Source: ZC4RG30 sp039917615 (GTDB lineage: Bacteria > Pseudomonadota > Gammaproteobacteria > Steroidobacterales > Steroidobacteraceae). Taken from it: DNA of 30,781 nucleotides. The notes under the pieces were generated by a model. The model saw only the letters and a program-made list of their open reading frames with translations. It was not told the origin of the DNA and did not search any database. The position numbers and the translations under genes are program-made. Shown here piece after piece: positions 15,590 to 23,553 of this stretch. The stretch spans positions 1 through 30,781 of the forward strand of contig JBDSJD010000057.1 in the NCBI GenBank assembly GCA_039917615.1, read 5' to 3'. Positions within the stretch are counted from its first letter, which is position 1; every line of letters begins with the position of its first letter.

Positions 15590-16201
15590 CTACTCCGCGG
15601 GCGTTGCAGAAGGCGCAGGGGTAGCAGACGCGGGCTCGTTCTTTTTCATCGAGAACGCACCATCACCATTTGCGCCAGCATTCACCTGACCTGGCTTCGC
15701 GCTAGCATTGCCATTGGCGCGACCGCTACCCGACACGTTGCGGTTGCCCACACTCTTGTCGGCGCGAGCATCCCCGCCCAGTGACAGCGCTCCACCGTCC
15801 GGGTTGGTGGACGCAGGACTGTCTTGCGGGCTGGTCGCTGCAGCAGCGTTGCCGGCACCAGAGGCGGTTCCGCCAGCGGAGGCGGTCTTGTCGCCAATCG
15901 ACTGCTTTGCGCCCGCCGCACGCGAACGGGTTTCGGTGGTCACCTGCCCGGCCGTGTCGCGGGTGCGACCGGCTGCCTGACCAGCACGATCACGTACCGC
16001 TTCCGTGTTGCCGGAAATGTTCCCGGCGGCATCACCGTGCAGCCCGCCTGCGCCAGTGAGTCCGCCTGGACCCATGGAACCGCCGAGCATGCCGCCGCCG
16101 CTGCCGCCCAGTCCGCCGCCCAGCAGCTGTGCGCTGGCTGGCAGGGATGCCGCGAGCATGGCACTGGCCACTATCGTCATGACATTGCGATGGATATTCA
16201 T
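15590..16201 (-). CDS. Exported Gly/Ala-rich low-complexity protein
   Basis: This 203-residue protein of unknown function begins with a clear signal peptide (MNIHRNVMTIVASAMLAASLPASA, cleaved before QLLGGG). The mature chain opens with a Gly/Leu/Met-rich segment of LGGG repeats. A polar, helix-prone part follows, with repeated RDRAGQAAGRTRDTAGQ-type units resembling a LEA/apolipoprotein-like heptad pattern. It ends in an Ala/Ser/Pro/Glu-rich tail. No Cys and no enzymatic motif are seen. ATG 16201 is chosen for the signal peptide and a GGAGAA ribosome-binding site. It lies next to the subtilase gene in the same orientation, 98 bp downstream of its stop, and may be its partner or substrate; that is inference. 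Likely role: envelope-associated structural or matrix protein. Confidence 0.7.
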   Translation of the reverse strand: MNIHRNVMTIVASAMLAASLPASAQLLGGGLGGSGGGMLGGSMGPGGLTGAGGLHGDAAGNISGNTEAVRDRAGQAAGRTRDTAGQVTTETRSRAAGAKQSIGDKTASAGGTASGAGNAAAATSPQDSPASTNPDGGALSLGGDARADKSVGNRNVSGSGRANGNASAKPGQVNAGANGDGAFSMKKNEPASATPAPSATPAE

Positions 16202-16299
16202 TTGAGTTCTCCGTGAGATGTTTGCAGCAAAATTGCTCTCACTGAGCTCTACGACTGCGGGTGCCGAATCCATCCCGGCCCATGGAAATTTATTTCTCT

Positions 16300-17601
16300 T
16301 TACTTATTCTGGGTAGCCCGACCCATGTAGCTGCGCGGATCCACGCGCAACTCGGCGCCAACCAGCCCGTAGCCGTAGCGGCGATCACGGCCCTTCGAAC
16401 CACGGTCATGCGCTGTAGCGGCGAGCTGCTGCACGATGCCTTTCACACTGGCATCGTCATGCCCGGCCAGCGCGCGCGCCACCAGACCCGCTACCAGCGG
16501 CGCCGCATACGAAGTGCCACGCACGGTCGCAAATCCACCTGCCGACGTTGCGGCCAGCATGTCGGCGCCCGGCGCGGCAAAACTGATGTGCCCACCGCCA
16601 CAGGCCTCGGGTAATACGCGCTGCCTGGCATCGACGGCGGACACCGCGATGACCCCCGGGTAGGCCGCGGGATACAGCGGCGCAGCGTTCGGACCATCGT
16701 TGCCCGATGCGGCCACGATCGCAATTGGCCGTGCAACCAGGGCGCGGATCACAGCGGCGAGCACGACATTGTCCGGACCCACGATGCTGACGTTGATCAC
16801 GCGCACATTCTTTTCGGCAAGCTCGGCCAGGCCAGCCACGATGTCGCGCACCCGCCCGCCGGGAGCATCGCTGCCGCAATACACATCCACTGCCAGCAAT
16901 TCCGCACCCGGCGCTGCACCGGAAAATTGCGCTGACCAGCCCACGAACAGCGACGCCACCGCGGTGCCGTGCGCGCCCGGGACAGGATGACCTTCGCAAC
17001 CGGAAACCTGTGGCGGACGATGCTGGAACACCGGATGCGTTGCATCGACACCTCCATCGATGAGGCCTACGCGGATGGCAACGGGATTCGCCGCATTGCC
17101 GGCAACTTCCGCGCCGGCAATTGCAGTTGACGCGCCCTGCTCCACATACAGGTGGTCGAAATCGTACTGTCCGACGGGATCGGCCGCGCGCAAGGCACGC
17201 AAGGCGTCGGCGGTGCTGGTGCCCGCCGGCGCGAGCAGCGTCACCACGCGCTGCTCGAGCACCGGCAGGTTGCGATCCTCCTGGATCAGGAAGCCCTGTG
17301 CGAGAGCACGCTGCAGCGCCGCGGCATCTGGGCGCAGTGCAATGATCACGGCGCGTACGATGGGCGCGCCGCGCGGATCGCGTTCCACCCGATCCGGAAA
17401 GCGACGCAGCAGGTCGCGCACCTGCCCGCGCAGCGAGGCCAGCCGGGTGGCGGGCAGATTTACGCGCGGCTGCGGCAATGCGGGCAGCTGCAGGGGCGCG
17501 GGCACATCCACGCGTGGCACCACTGGCGGCAGCAACTGCGCACTGGCCAGCAGCGGCAGCGCGCCGAGCACGGCGACCAGGCATTTCCTGCGGAATTTCA
17601 T
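16300..17601 (-). CDS. Exported S8-family serine protease (subtilase)
   Basis: This 433-residue secreted subtilisin-like peptidase has a signal peptide (MKFRRKCLVAVLGALPLLASA). A Pro/Leu-rich linker is followed by a propeptide-like region (about 55-165), then the S8 domain. The triad is intact: Asp182 in GLIDGGVD, His211 in GAHGTAVAS and Ser364 in RGTSYAAP, with oxyanion Asn301 in ASGNDG. The internal Cys pair (Cys202, Cys242) may form a disulfide. ATG 17601 is preferred over the in-frame ATG 17637, because the best promoter would start transcription near 17632 and the signal peptide is more regular. It is divergent from an ECF sigma gene. Function and substrate are unknown; a role in envelope signalling is inferred from the neighbourhood. 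Confidence 0.9.
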   Translation of the reverse strand: MKFRRKCLVAVLGALPLLASAQLLPPVVPRVDVPAPLQLPALPQPRVNLPATRLASLRGQVRDLLRRFPDRVERDPRGAPIVRAVIIALRPDAAALQRALAQGFLIQEDRNLPVLEQRVVTLLAPAGTSTADALRALRAADPVGQYDFDHLYVEQGASTAIAGAEVAGNAANPVAIRVGLIDGGVDATHPVFQHRPPQVSGCEGHPVPGAHGTAVASLFVGWSAQFSGAAPGAELLAVDVYCGSDAPGGRVRDIVAGLAELAEKNVRVINVSIVGPDNVVLAAVIRALVARPIAIVAASGNDGPNAAPLYPAAYPGVIAVSAVDARQRVLPEACGGGHISFAAPGADMLAATSAGGFATVRGTSYAAPLVAGLVARALAGHDDASVKGIVQQLAATAHDRGSKGRDRRYGYGLVGAELRVDPRSYMGRATQNK

Positions 17602-17638
17602 GCAATCACGATAGCGCCGCGCCACCCGCTTGCCCATC

Positions 17639-17668
17639 GATATATTTTCGTGGAGTGATGGATGACAA
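17639..17668 (-). promoter_or_regulatory. Candidate sigma-70 promoter of the subtilase gene
   Basis: On the minus strand TTGTCA (17668-17663) and TATATC (17644-17639) are separated by 18 bp. Transcription would start near 17632, about 30 bases ahead of ATG 17601. This supports the shorter start for the protease. Confidence 0.4.
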
Positions 17669-17677
17669 TGGACGTCT
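17652..17677 (+). promoter_or_regulatory. Candidate ECF-type autoregulatory promoter
   Basis: GGAGT (17652-17656) and CGTCT (17673-17677) are spaced by 16 bp, the geometry of ECF sigma promoters (GGAAC-like -35, CGTC-like -10). The start would fall about 30 bases before the sigma gene ATG at 17714. A related GGGAT-N16-GTCGT can be seen on the minus strand before the Gly-rich gene. The motif is short and the call tentative. Confidence 0.3.
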
Positions 17678-17713
17678 CATTCGTAGTGCATGTGAAGGAC
17701 TGAACGGCGGAAC

Positions 17714-18244
17714 ATGAGCGACAGCATCGCGCTGCTGCGACAGACCCTGCCGGCCGTGCTGCCGCGACTGCGCCGTTTTGCGCGCACGCTCGCGCACAAC
17801 GGACCGGACGCGGACGATCTGGCGCAGAACACGATCGAGCGCGCGCTGCAGCGGGCAGCGCAATGGCGCGCGCCGCCTGCCAGTGCCACGACGGATGAGG
17901 TAGAAGCCGCAGTACGGAGCTGGATGTTTGGCATCATGAAAAACACATGGATCGACAACCTGCGCGCCAGCAAGCGCCAGCGCGCCATTTTTAGCGGCAA
18001 CGACGTCGAGCAGCTGGCGGATGACGCACACACCGCGCAGGAAGACCGGCTGTCGATTGTCGCCGCGATGCAGCGACTGCCAGAGGAACAGCAGCTGGCT
18101 GTCTCGCTGGTGCTGGTCGAAGGCATGTCCTATCAGGAAGCCGCCGATGTGCTTGAAATTCCAGTGGGCACACTCACCAGCAGGTTGTCACGCGGGCGCG
18201 AAACGCTCGCCTCGCTGCTTGATCCAGCCGGAGCTACACCATGA
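17714..18244 (+). CDS. ECF-type RNA polymerase sigma factor
   Basis: This 176-residue sigma-70 family factor has only regions 2 and 4. Region 2 spans about residues 15-87 and includes PDADDLAQNTIERAL and the SWMFGIMKNTWIDNLR core- and -10-recognition helices. Region 4 (about 115-168) includes LPEEQQLAVSLVLVEGMSYQEAADVL and the recognition helix PVGTLTSRLSRGRETL. It directs transcription of a stress or envelope regulon once released from its anti-sigma factor. The ATG is preceded by GGCGGA. The stop overlaps the next gene by 4 bases (ATGA), typical of an ECF/anti-sigma pair. It is divergent from the subtilase gene. No C-terminal extension is present. The exact ECF group is not assigned. Confidence 0.93.
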   Translation: MSDSIALLRQTLPAVLPRLRRFARTLAHNGPDADDLAQNTIERALQRAAQWRAPPASATTDEVEAAVRSWMFGIMKNTWIDNLRASKRQRAIFSGNDVEQLADDAHTAQEDRLSIVAAMQRLPEEQQLAVSLVLVEGMSYQEAADVLEIPVGTLTSRLSRGRETLASLLDPAGATP

Positions 18245-18999
18245 ATGCACCAGACGACCGTTGGGATGACGCGCGTATCCACGCCTATGTGGATGGTGAA
18301 CTCGACACCTTCACCGCGGCGCGACTCGAGGCCGCCTGCCGGCAGGACGCTATGCTCAACGCGCGTGTCGAACGTCAACGCCGGCTGCGCACGACGCTTG
18401 CGGCGAGCTTTGATCCGGTACTCGACGAACCCGTTCCAGCACGGCTGTTGCAGGCCGTGAAGACAGCGCCCGCCACAAGCGTGGTGACTCCCATCCGTGC
18501 GGTACGTCCGCGACGCGCACCGGGCCCGCCGGTGTGGCTCGGCGCGCTAGCAGCCAGCCTCGTCATCGGCCTCGCGGTGGGCTGGTTTGCGCCGCGCAGT
18601 GCAGGGTTGCCGATCGCAGCCGGCAGCGGCGGCCTCATCGCGACCGGTTATCTCGATACGGCGCTGTCGCAGGCGTTGTCCACCGATGCCCGCAGGGGCG
18701 CAAGCGTGCAGGTCGCCCTCAGCTTTCGGTCCAGTGATGGCGCCTGGTGCCGCAGCTTCTCTTTGGCCGCCGGCGCTGATGGCCTGGCATGCCGAACGGC
18801 GACAGGCTGGCGCGTGGAAGTGCTCGGCCAGCCGCCGGCACCGCAGGCGGGCGGGGACTACCGGCAGGCAGGCTCTTCCCTCTCGGGCGCCGTGCTGACG
18901 GCGATCAGCGAAAGGCAGGCCGGCGACACCCTGACCTTGGAACAGGAACGGCAGCTACGCGAAGCAGGCTGGAGGGATGCCCCCGGAGCCGCACCTTAG
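18241..18999 (+). CDS. Membrane-bound anti-sigma factor
   Basis: This 252-residue protein is translationally coupled to the sigma factor (ATGA overlap). Residues 1-60 form the sigma-binding domain: an IHAYVDGELD-type start and an ARLEAACRQDAML helix, the pattern of anti-sigma domains. His14 and Cys33 are present but the HxxxCxxC zinc motif is not, so it appears to be a non-zinc type. A single transmembrane helix spans about 98-116 (WLGALAASLVIGLAVGWF). The C-terminal 130 residues would lie in the periplasm and contain Cys178 and Cys187 near SFSLAAGADGLAC. It should hold the sigma factor inactive until an envelope signal arrives. The signal is unknown; the neighbouring subtilase is one possible input. 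Confidence 0.85.
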   Translation: MNAPDDRWDDARIHAYVDGELDTFTAARLEAACRQDAMLNARVERQRRLRTTLAASFDPVLDEPVPARLLQAVKTAPATSVVTPIRAVRPRRAPGPPVWLGALAASLVIGLAVGWFAPRSAGLPIAAGSGGLIATGYLDTALSQALSTDARRGASVQVALSFRSSDGAWCRSFSLAAGADGLACRTATGWRVEVLGQPPAPQAGGDYRQAGSSLSGAVLTAISERQAGDTLTLEQERQLREAGWRDAPGAAP

Positions 19000-19026
19000 C
19001 CCAACCCGCAGCACGCTCCCCGGCCA

Positions 19027-19054
19027 TTGCTGCCGGGGCAGGTCTGCATATAAT
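19027..19054 (+). promoter_or_regulatory. Candidate sigma-70 promoter of hppA
   Basis: A perfect TATAAT (19049-19054) lies 16 bp after TTGCTG (19027-19032). A 7-bp hairpin CCCCGGC/GCCGGGG (19018-19038) overlaps the -35 and may end the sigma/anti-sigma transcript. The leader is then about 80 bases long. Confidence 0.55.
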
Positions 19055-19141
19055 GCCCGCCGCAGCGTCCTGGCGGCCCCTTCCGGCCTGACGGCGCGGC
19101 TCACAAAGCAATCAGGGCAGAAGACTTCGGGGAGATTATTG

Positions 19142-21187
19142 ATGCAATCCAGTAGTTGGTTGTGGCTGTCGATTGCCGCAGGCGTTCTTGCGGTCATCTA
19201 TGGCGTTCTTGCCATGCTTTCGATCCTGAAGCTGCCGGCGGGCAATGCGCGCATGCAGGAGATTGCCGCGGCGATTCAAGCCGGCGCCAAGGCGTATTTG
19301 AATCGCCAATACACCACCATCATGGTCGTCGGCGCGTTGCTGTTCGTGGTGCTGTGGTTTGCGCTCAACAAGCAAACCGCTGGCGGCTTTGCTATAGGAG
19401 CGATCCTTTCCGGCCTCACCGGCTACATCGGCATGAACATCTCCGTCCGCGCCAACGTGCGCACTGCGCAGGCCGCGCACAACGGCCTGAACGCCGCGCT
19501 GCAGGTCGCGTTCAAGGGCGGCGCCATCACCGGCATGCTGGTGGTTGGCCTGGGTCTGATTGGTGTTGCCGGTTATTACTTCGTACTGGGCGGCGCCAGC
19601 GATGACGCAGCAGTACGCGAAAGCGCGCTGCATGCGCTGGTGGGCCTGGCCTTCGGCGGCTCGCTGATTTCGATCTTCGCGCGATTGGGCGGCGGCATCT
19701 TCACCAAGGGTGCCGACGTCGGCGCCGACCTTGTGGGCAAGGTCGAAGCCGGCATTCCCGAAGACGACCCGCGCAATCCGGCCGTGATCGCAGACAACGT
19801 CGGCGACAACGTGGGTGACTGCGCCGGCATGGCGGCCGACCTGTTCGAGACCTACGCCGTAACGCTGGTTGCCACCATGTTGCTCGGCGGGATGCTGATG
19901 AAGGACGCAGGTTCTGCCGCGATACTCTATCCGCTGGTGCTGGGCGCGGCTTCGATCGTCGCCTCCATCGTCGGCACTTTCTTCGTGAAAGTGTCGGCCG
20001 GCGGCAAGATCATGAATGCGCTCTACAAGGGCGTAATCGTCTCCGGCGTCATCTCCGCCGTGGCGTTCTATTTCATCACGCAACAGTTCTTCCCCGCGGA
20101 TCTCAATGCGATGTTCGGCTGCGCGCTGATCGGGCTCGCCCTCACTGCCGCGATGATTGTCATCACCGAGTACTACACAGCGACCGAATACTCGCCGGTG
20201 CGCAAAGTGGCCGAAGCCTCACAGACCGGCCACGCCACCAACATGATCGCCGGGCTCGGCGTCTCGATGAAGTCCACCGCACTCCCCGTTATCGCGGTCT
20301 GCTTCGCCATTTATGGAGCCTTCACGCTGGGCGGCCTGTATGGCATCGCCATTGCGGCAACCGCCATGCTGTCGCTGACTGGCATGATCGTGGCGCTCGA
20401 CGCCTATGGCCCGATCACCGACAACGCCGGTGGCATCGCGGAGATGTCCGGCCTCGACAAGAAGGTGCGCGACATCACCGATCCGCTCGATGCGGTCGGC
20501 AATACCACCAAGGCGGTCACGAAAGGTTACGCCATCGGCTCGGCAGCGCTCGCCGCGCTGGTGCTGTTCGCCGACTACACGCATAACCTCGAAGCAGCCG
20601 GCAAGCTCGAGGTTTTCTCACTGTCCGATCCCGCAGTCATCATCGGCCTGTTCATTGGTGGACTGGTGCCATACCTGTTCGGCGCCATGGCGATGGAAGC
20701 CGTGGGTCGCGCGGCAGGTTCAGTGGTCGTTGAAGTGCGCCGCCAATTCCGCGAGATCAAGGGAATCATGGAAGGCACCGCGAAGCCCGACTATTCCAGG
20801 GCGGTAGACCTGCTGACCAAAGCGGCGATCAAGGAAATGATCGTGCCCTCCTTACTGCCAATCCTGGTGCCGGTGGTGGTCGCCTTCGGCATGGAAGCAC
20901 TGATGGGCAACGGCGCGGGCGTCAAGGCGCTGGGCGGCCTGCTGATCGGCACCATCGTCACTGGCCTGTTCGTCGCCATCTCCATGTGCACTGGCGGCGG
21001 CGCGTGGGACAACGCCAAGAAGTACATCGAGGAAGGTCACTTCGGCGGCAAGGGTTCGGACGCGCACAAGGCGGCCGTGACTGGCGATACCGTCGGCGAC
21101 CCCTACAAGGACACCGCGGGTCCGGCCATCAATCCGCTGATCAAGATCATCAACATCGTGGCGCTGCTGCTGGTGCCGCTGTTGTAA
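19142..21187 (+). CDS. hppA: K+-independent H+-translocating membrane pyrophosphatase
   Basis: This 681-residue integral membrane enzyme hydrolyses PPi and pumps protons out of the cytoplasm, or runs in reverse. The core motifs are complete: GADLVGKVEAGIPEDDPRNP beginning at 194 and DNVGDNVGD (218-226), which bind Mg-PPi. A later DNAGGIAEM motif and the C-terminal GDTVGDPYKDTAGPAINPLIK are also present. The GNTTKA segment carries Lys457 where K+-dependent enzymes have Ala, the known mark of K+-independent H+ pumps. About 15-16 hydrophobic helices are apparent. ATG 19142 has GGGGAG seven bases upstream. Together with the PPi-type PFK upstream it suggests a PPi-linked energy economy. Pump specificity for H+ rather than Na+ is inferred from the motif class. 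Confidence 0.95.
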   Translation: MQSSSWLWLSIAAGVLAVIYGVLAMLSILKLPAGNARMQEIAAAIQAGAKAYLNRQYTTIMVVGALLFVVLWFALNKQTAGGFAIGAILSGLTGYIGMNISVRANVRTAQAAHNGLNAALQVAFKGGAITGMLVVGLGLIGVAGYYFVLGGASDDAAVRESALHALVGLAFGGSLISIFARLGGGIFTKGADVGADLVGKVEAGIPEDDPRNPAVIADNVGDNVGDCAGMAADLFETYAVTLVATMLLGGMLMKDAGSAAILYPLVLGAASIVASIVGTFFVKVSAGGKIMNALYKGVIVSGVISAVAFYFITQQFFPADLNAMFGCALIGLALTAAMIVITEYYTATEYSPVRKVAEASQTGHATNMIAGLGVSMKSTALPVIAVCFAIYGAFTLGGLYGIAIAATAMLSLTGMIVALDAYGPITDNAGGIAEMSGLDKKVRDITDPLDAVGNTTKAVTKGYAIGSAALAALVLFADYTHNLEAAGKLEVFSLSDPAVIIGLFIGGLVPYLFGAMAMEAVGRAAGSVVVEVRRQFREIKGIMEGTAKPDYSRAVDLLTKAAIKEMIVPSLLPILVPVVVAFGMEALMGNGAGVKALGGLLIGTIVTGLFVAISMCTGGGAWDNAKKYIEEGHFGGKGSDAHKAAVTGDTVGDPYKDTAGPAINPLIKIINIVALLLVPLL

Positions 21188-21202
21188 ACCCGGTGTTGGC
21201 GA

Positions 21203-21229
21203 AGCTGGCGCCCGTCCGTGGCGCCAGCT
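21203..21229. terminator. 10-bp perfect stem-loop after hppA
   Basis: AGCTGGCGCC (21203-21212) pairs with GGCGCCAGCT (21220-21229) around a 7-base loop. It lies 15 bases after the hppA stop, at a convergent junction. No U-run follows, so intrinsic termination would be weak. Confidence 0.5.
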
Positions 21230-21283
21230 AGTTCATGACTGACCGGCGCCGCCGCTTCCCGGAAGGCGCCTGGCACATCCCTC

Positions 21284-22321
21284 TTAACGCTTGGCCAGAT
21301 CTCTGAAGAGTTCCTGGGAGAAGTAATAGAGGCTGCGTTTCCAGCTCGTGAAATCATGGGCAGAGTCTGGGGAAACGTAAAAGATGGATTTGATGCCGGC
21401 CTTGTTAAAGGCCGCAGCCTCGCGCTCGATGCCGACGGGGCCGCTGGGCAGGCCGGCGGCGCCACGGGCGTTGGAGGGTTCCTTGCTGCCGAAGCTCATG
21501 TAGACGAGCTTGACGTTCTTCTTGAAGGTGCTGATGTCGGTGACGTCGACGGTGGGTGAGATATTCCCGCCGCTGAAGACGCCGAAGTAGGCGAACTTGT
21601 TGGAGTTCGTGGGCGCGATTGCCTTGGTCTGCATGCCGCCAAGAGAAAGACCGGCAAGAGCGCGGTGTCGGGCATTGGCGAGAGTGGAATAGTGAGCCTC
21701 AACATACGGGATGAGGTCCTTGGTAAGGTCGGTTTCGAAGCTGCTGCCCGCGGCGACGCCGCCGCCACCCGCACCGCGACCGCCGGCTGGCGCAGCTGCA
21801 GGAGCAGGTGGGCCGCCGGCGCCTGCTGTCGCAGCGATTGGTGGACCGCCGGCGCGCGGAGCATCACCCGCAGGTGCGCCGGCACCGCGTCCGCCGCCGG
21901 GCCTCGCGCCGCCGCCACCCACGCTACCGTTCGGAAACACCACGATCATCGGGACGATTTTCTTGTCGGCGATAAGGTTGTCGAGGATCACATTGGCTTT
22001 GCCTTGCTTGATCCATGCCGTTTCATCCTGTCCCAAGCCATGGATGAGATAGAAGACCGGATATTTTTTTCGCTTGGTATAACCGGGCGGCGTGTAGATT
22101 TGGGCGGGCCGTTTCATGTCGGGTGCAATGGCCGTGGCCTCGTATTGCACCAACTCGAGTTTGCCCGCAGCGACGCCAGGGCGAGCCTGGTCGAACCCCT
22201 GCGGCGGGACCGGGAATTGCTGTGCCGGCGACTCAGTGGCGGGCTCGGCAGGCAGAGAAACTGCCGAAAAGACACAGAGGGTCAAGCCGAGCCACACGCT
22301 GGAGAAACGCTTGGTGAACAT
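21284..22321 (-). CDS. Exported CE1-like esterase with Gly/Ala/Pro insert
   Basis: This 345-residue secreted alpha/beta hydrolase belongs to the esterase D/CE1 (feruloyl or acetyl-xylan esterase-like) group. A signal peptide (about 1-25) precedes the domain. The IYTPPGY and YPVFYLIHGLGQDE strands are typical. Nucleophile Ser226 lies in AGLSLGGM and His322 in DSAHDFTSWKRSLYYF. Between the third strand (IVVFPNG) and the FETDLTKDLIPYVE helix sits an unusual insert (residues about 133-193) made almost only of Gly, Ala, Pro and Arg. Homologues normally have a short loop there. ATG 22321 follows GGAGG by six bases. Substrate is probably a plant or microbial polysaccharide ester, by family only. Confidence 0.87.
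   Translation of the reverse strand: MFTKRFSSVWLGLTLCVFSAVSLPAEPATESPAQQFPVPPQGFDQARPGVAAGKLELVQYEATAIAPDMKRPAQIYTPPGYTKRKKYPVFYLIHGLGQDETAWIKQGKANVILDNLIADKKIVPMIVVFPNGSVGGGGARPGGGRGAGAPAGDAPRAGGPPIAATAGAGGPPAPAAAPAGGRGAGGGGVAAGSSFETDLTKDLIPYVEAHYSTLANARHRALAGLSLGGMQTKAIAPTNSNKFAYFGVFSGGNISPTVDVTDISTFKKNVKLVYMSFGSKEPSNARGAAGLPSGPVGIEREAAAFNKAGIKSIFYVSPDSAHDFTSWKRSLYYFSQELFRDLAKR
21743..21925 (-). repeat. Gly/Ala/Pro-rich low-complexity tract in the esterase gene
   Basis: This is about 180 bp of GC-rich, imperfectly repeated sequence encoding AGGPP, APAGG and GGRGAG-like units. The reading frame is kept throughout. Expansion within the gene by slippage is likely. It may act as a flexible loop over the active site. 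Confidence 0.6.
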
Positions 22322-22439
22322 GAAGAACCTCCACGAATAAGAACGGTGCTGGTGAGGTAAGGCGCCGGTCGCGCCTCGGGCCAGAGGCCCCATATCATGG
22401 CCCTAATTGGTGAATGATGCATGCTCGCGTCGCCAGACC

Positions 22440-22464
22440 AAAGTAGCGGTCCAGCCGCTGCTTT
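22440..22464. promoter_or_regulatory. Stem-loop upstream of the DCC gene
   Basis: AAAGTAGCGG and CCGCTGCTTT form a 10-bp stem with one G-U pair and a 5-base loop, ending 14 bases before ATG 22479. There is no ribosome-binding site between, so it may fold in the leader of the operon or end antisense transcription. It also lies in the divergent gap (22322-22478) shared with the esterase. Confidence 0.3.
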
Positions 22465-22478
22465 GTTAGCGTAGCAGC

Positions 22479-22922
22479 ATGCAACAGGGTGTCATTTCGG
22501 TACAGAATCAAGGAAAACAGCCCGAGGGTTCCCCACCCGCGGTTGCCGGCGAGATGACCATCGTCTTTGATGGCGATTGCCCGGTATGCACCGCTTACAG
22601 TTGCAACATCGCCATCGACCAACCGAACAAGATCGTGAATGCACGCAATGGCGGAGCACTGGTCGACGAGCTGACGGCCGCGGGGATCGATCTGGATGAA
22701 GGAATGGTCGTCATCCATGAAGGCAAGCACTATCACGGGGCAGATGCAGTGCAGATCATGGCGCTTCATAGTGCAAAAGGCGGATTGCTTAGCCGCCTGA
22801 ACCATCTTGTTTTCCGCTCGCGTGCGCGGAGCCGGGCCCTTTATCCCATCCTGAGGTTCGGACGAAACACGCTGCTGCGGATCCTCGGCAGGACCAGAAT
22901 CAACAAAGCCAGGCGGAACTAG
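22479..22922 (+). CDS. DCC-family (DUF393) thiol-disulfide oxidoreductase-like protein
   Basis: This 147-residue member of the DCC family carries the naming motif FDGDCPVC (residues 30-37; Asp31, Cys34, Cys37) just after its first strand. A thioredoxin-like remainder includes a GMVVIHEGKHYHGADAVQ strand-turn typical of the family. The basic C-terminus (RSRARSRALYPILRFGRN) may contact membranes or a partner. The exact reaction of DCC proteins is not well established; thiol-disulfide exchange is the usual suggestion. ATG 22479 lacks a ribosome-binding site; the in-frame ATG 22554, closer to the motif, is an alternative that would drop 25 poorly conserved residues. It starts a three-gene operon with the next two genes (18 and 11 bp gaps). 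Confidence 0.8.
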   Translation: MQQGVISVQNQGKQPEGSPPAVAGEMTIVFDGDCPVCTAYSCNIAIDQPNKIVNARNGGALVDELTAAGIDLDEGMVVIHEGKHYHGADAVQIMALHSAKGGLLSRLNHLVFRSRARSRALYPILRFGRNTLLRILGRTRINKARRN

Positions 22923-22939
22923 CCGTTGCCGAAAATATC

Positions 22940-23542
22940 GTGAGCAAGCGCGCGGTTGTCTGGACTTTGATCGCCTATTTCGGGATTTTTTTCGGCGCGG
23001 TGCTGCTTCGCGTCGACTATTACCCTTTGACCTGGGTGCCGATGTACGGCTTTCGCGACACTTCGCCCGTGCTGCTTGTTCGGGTCGGGAACCTCGACAA
23101 ACGTGGCCAGGGTTTTCTCGCCCAGCAAGCCGACGGGACAATCATCCACATCAACAGCAAGGATCTGAACATGCCGTCGCCTAATTTCCGGCGGCTGTAC
23201 CAGGAAAGGATGTTTGGCGAGGGGCCGCCACAGTTCCTGCGCGAAAGGCTCGAGCTGAGCTCCTTCAACCGCTGGTGGTACGACTCGCTCATAGGCCCGT
23301 TCAACATTCCGGCCGGCATGTATCAGCGGCAGGTGCTGGACAGCATCAACCTCACGCTCAAGCGCAAGCCCGGTGACCCTGACTTCGTGGAAAAGATTCA
23401 AGCAGAGACAGGGCAGATTGAGTTGACGCGGGAACAGCGCCGCACTGGAAGATTCAGCGCGCTGCAACGGACCAATCTGTTCTCTACCGTCACGCACGAT
23501 GGAGTAAACATCGTAGCGGTGACATCAAACCCGCAGAAGTAG
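22940..23542 (+). CDS. Single-pass membrane protein of unknown function
   Basis: I do not recognise this 200-residue protein. Residues 7-24 (VWTLIAYFGIFFGAVLLR) form one N-terminal transmembrane or signal-anchor helix. A periplasmic-type domain of about 175 residues follows, with PLTWVPMYGF right after the membrane, several aromatic residues and RWWYDSLIGPFNIPAGM in the middle. There are no Cys residues and no catalytic motif. The start is a GTG at 22940, 18 bp after the DCC stop. It lies between a DCC-family protein and an HTTM-like membrane protein in one operon, so it is probably a component of the same membrane system. The WVPMY motif after the helix could be a docking site; that is speculation. 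Confidence 0.7.
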   Translation: MSKRAVVWTLIAYFGIFFGAVLLRVDYYPLTWVPMYGFRDTSPVLLVRVGNLDKRGQGFLAQQADGTIIHINSKDLNMPSPNFRRLYQERMFGEGPPQFLRERLELSSFNRWWYDSLIGPFNIPAGMYQRQVLDSINLTLKRKPGDPDFVEKIQAETGQIELTREQRRTGRFSALQRTNLFSTVTHDGVNIVAVTSNPQK

Positions 23543-23553
23543 GCAGGAAGATC

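Noticed and set aside
16457..17605. 382-codon open frame overlapping the subtilase in another frame of the same strand
   Set aside because: Composition is Arg/Ala/Gly-rich frame-shift shadow; the subtilase frame holds the full catalytic triad.
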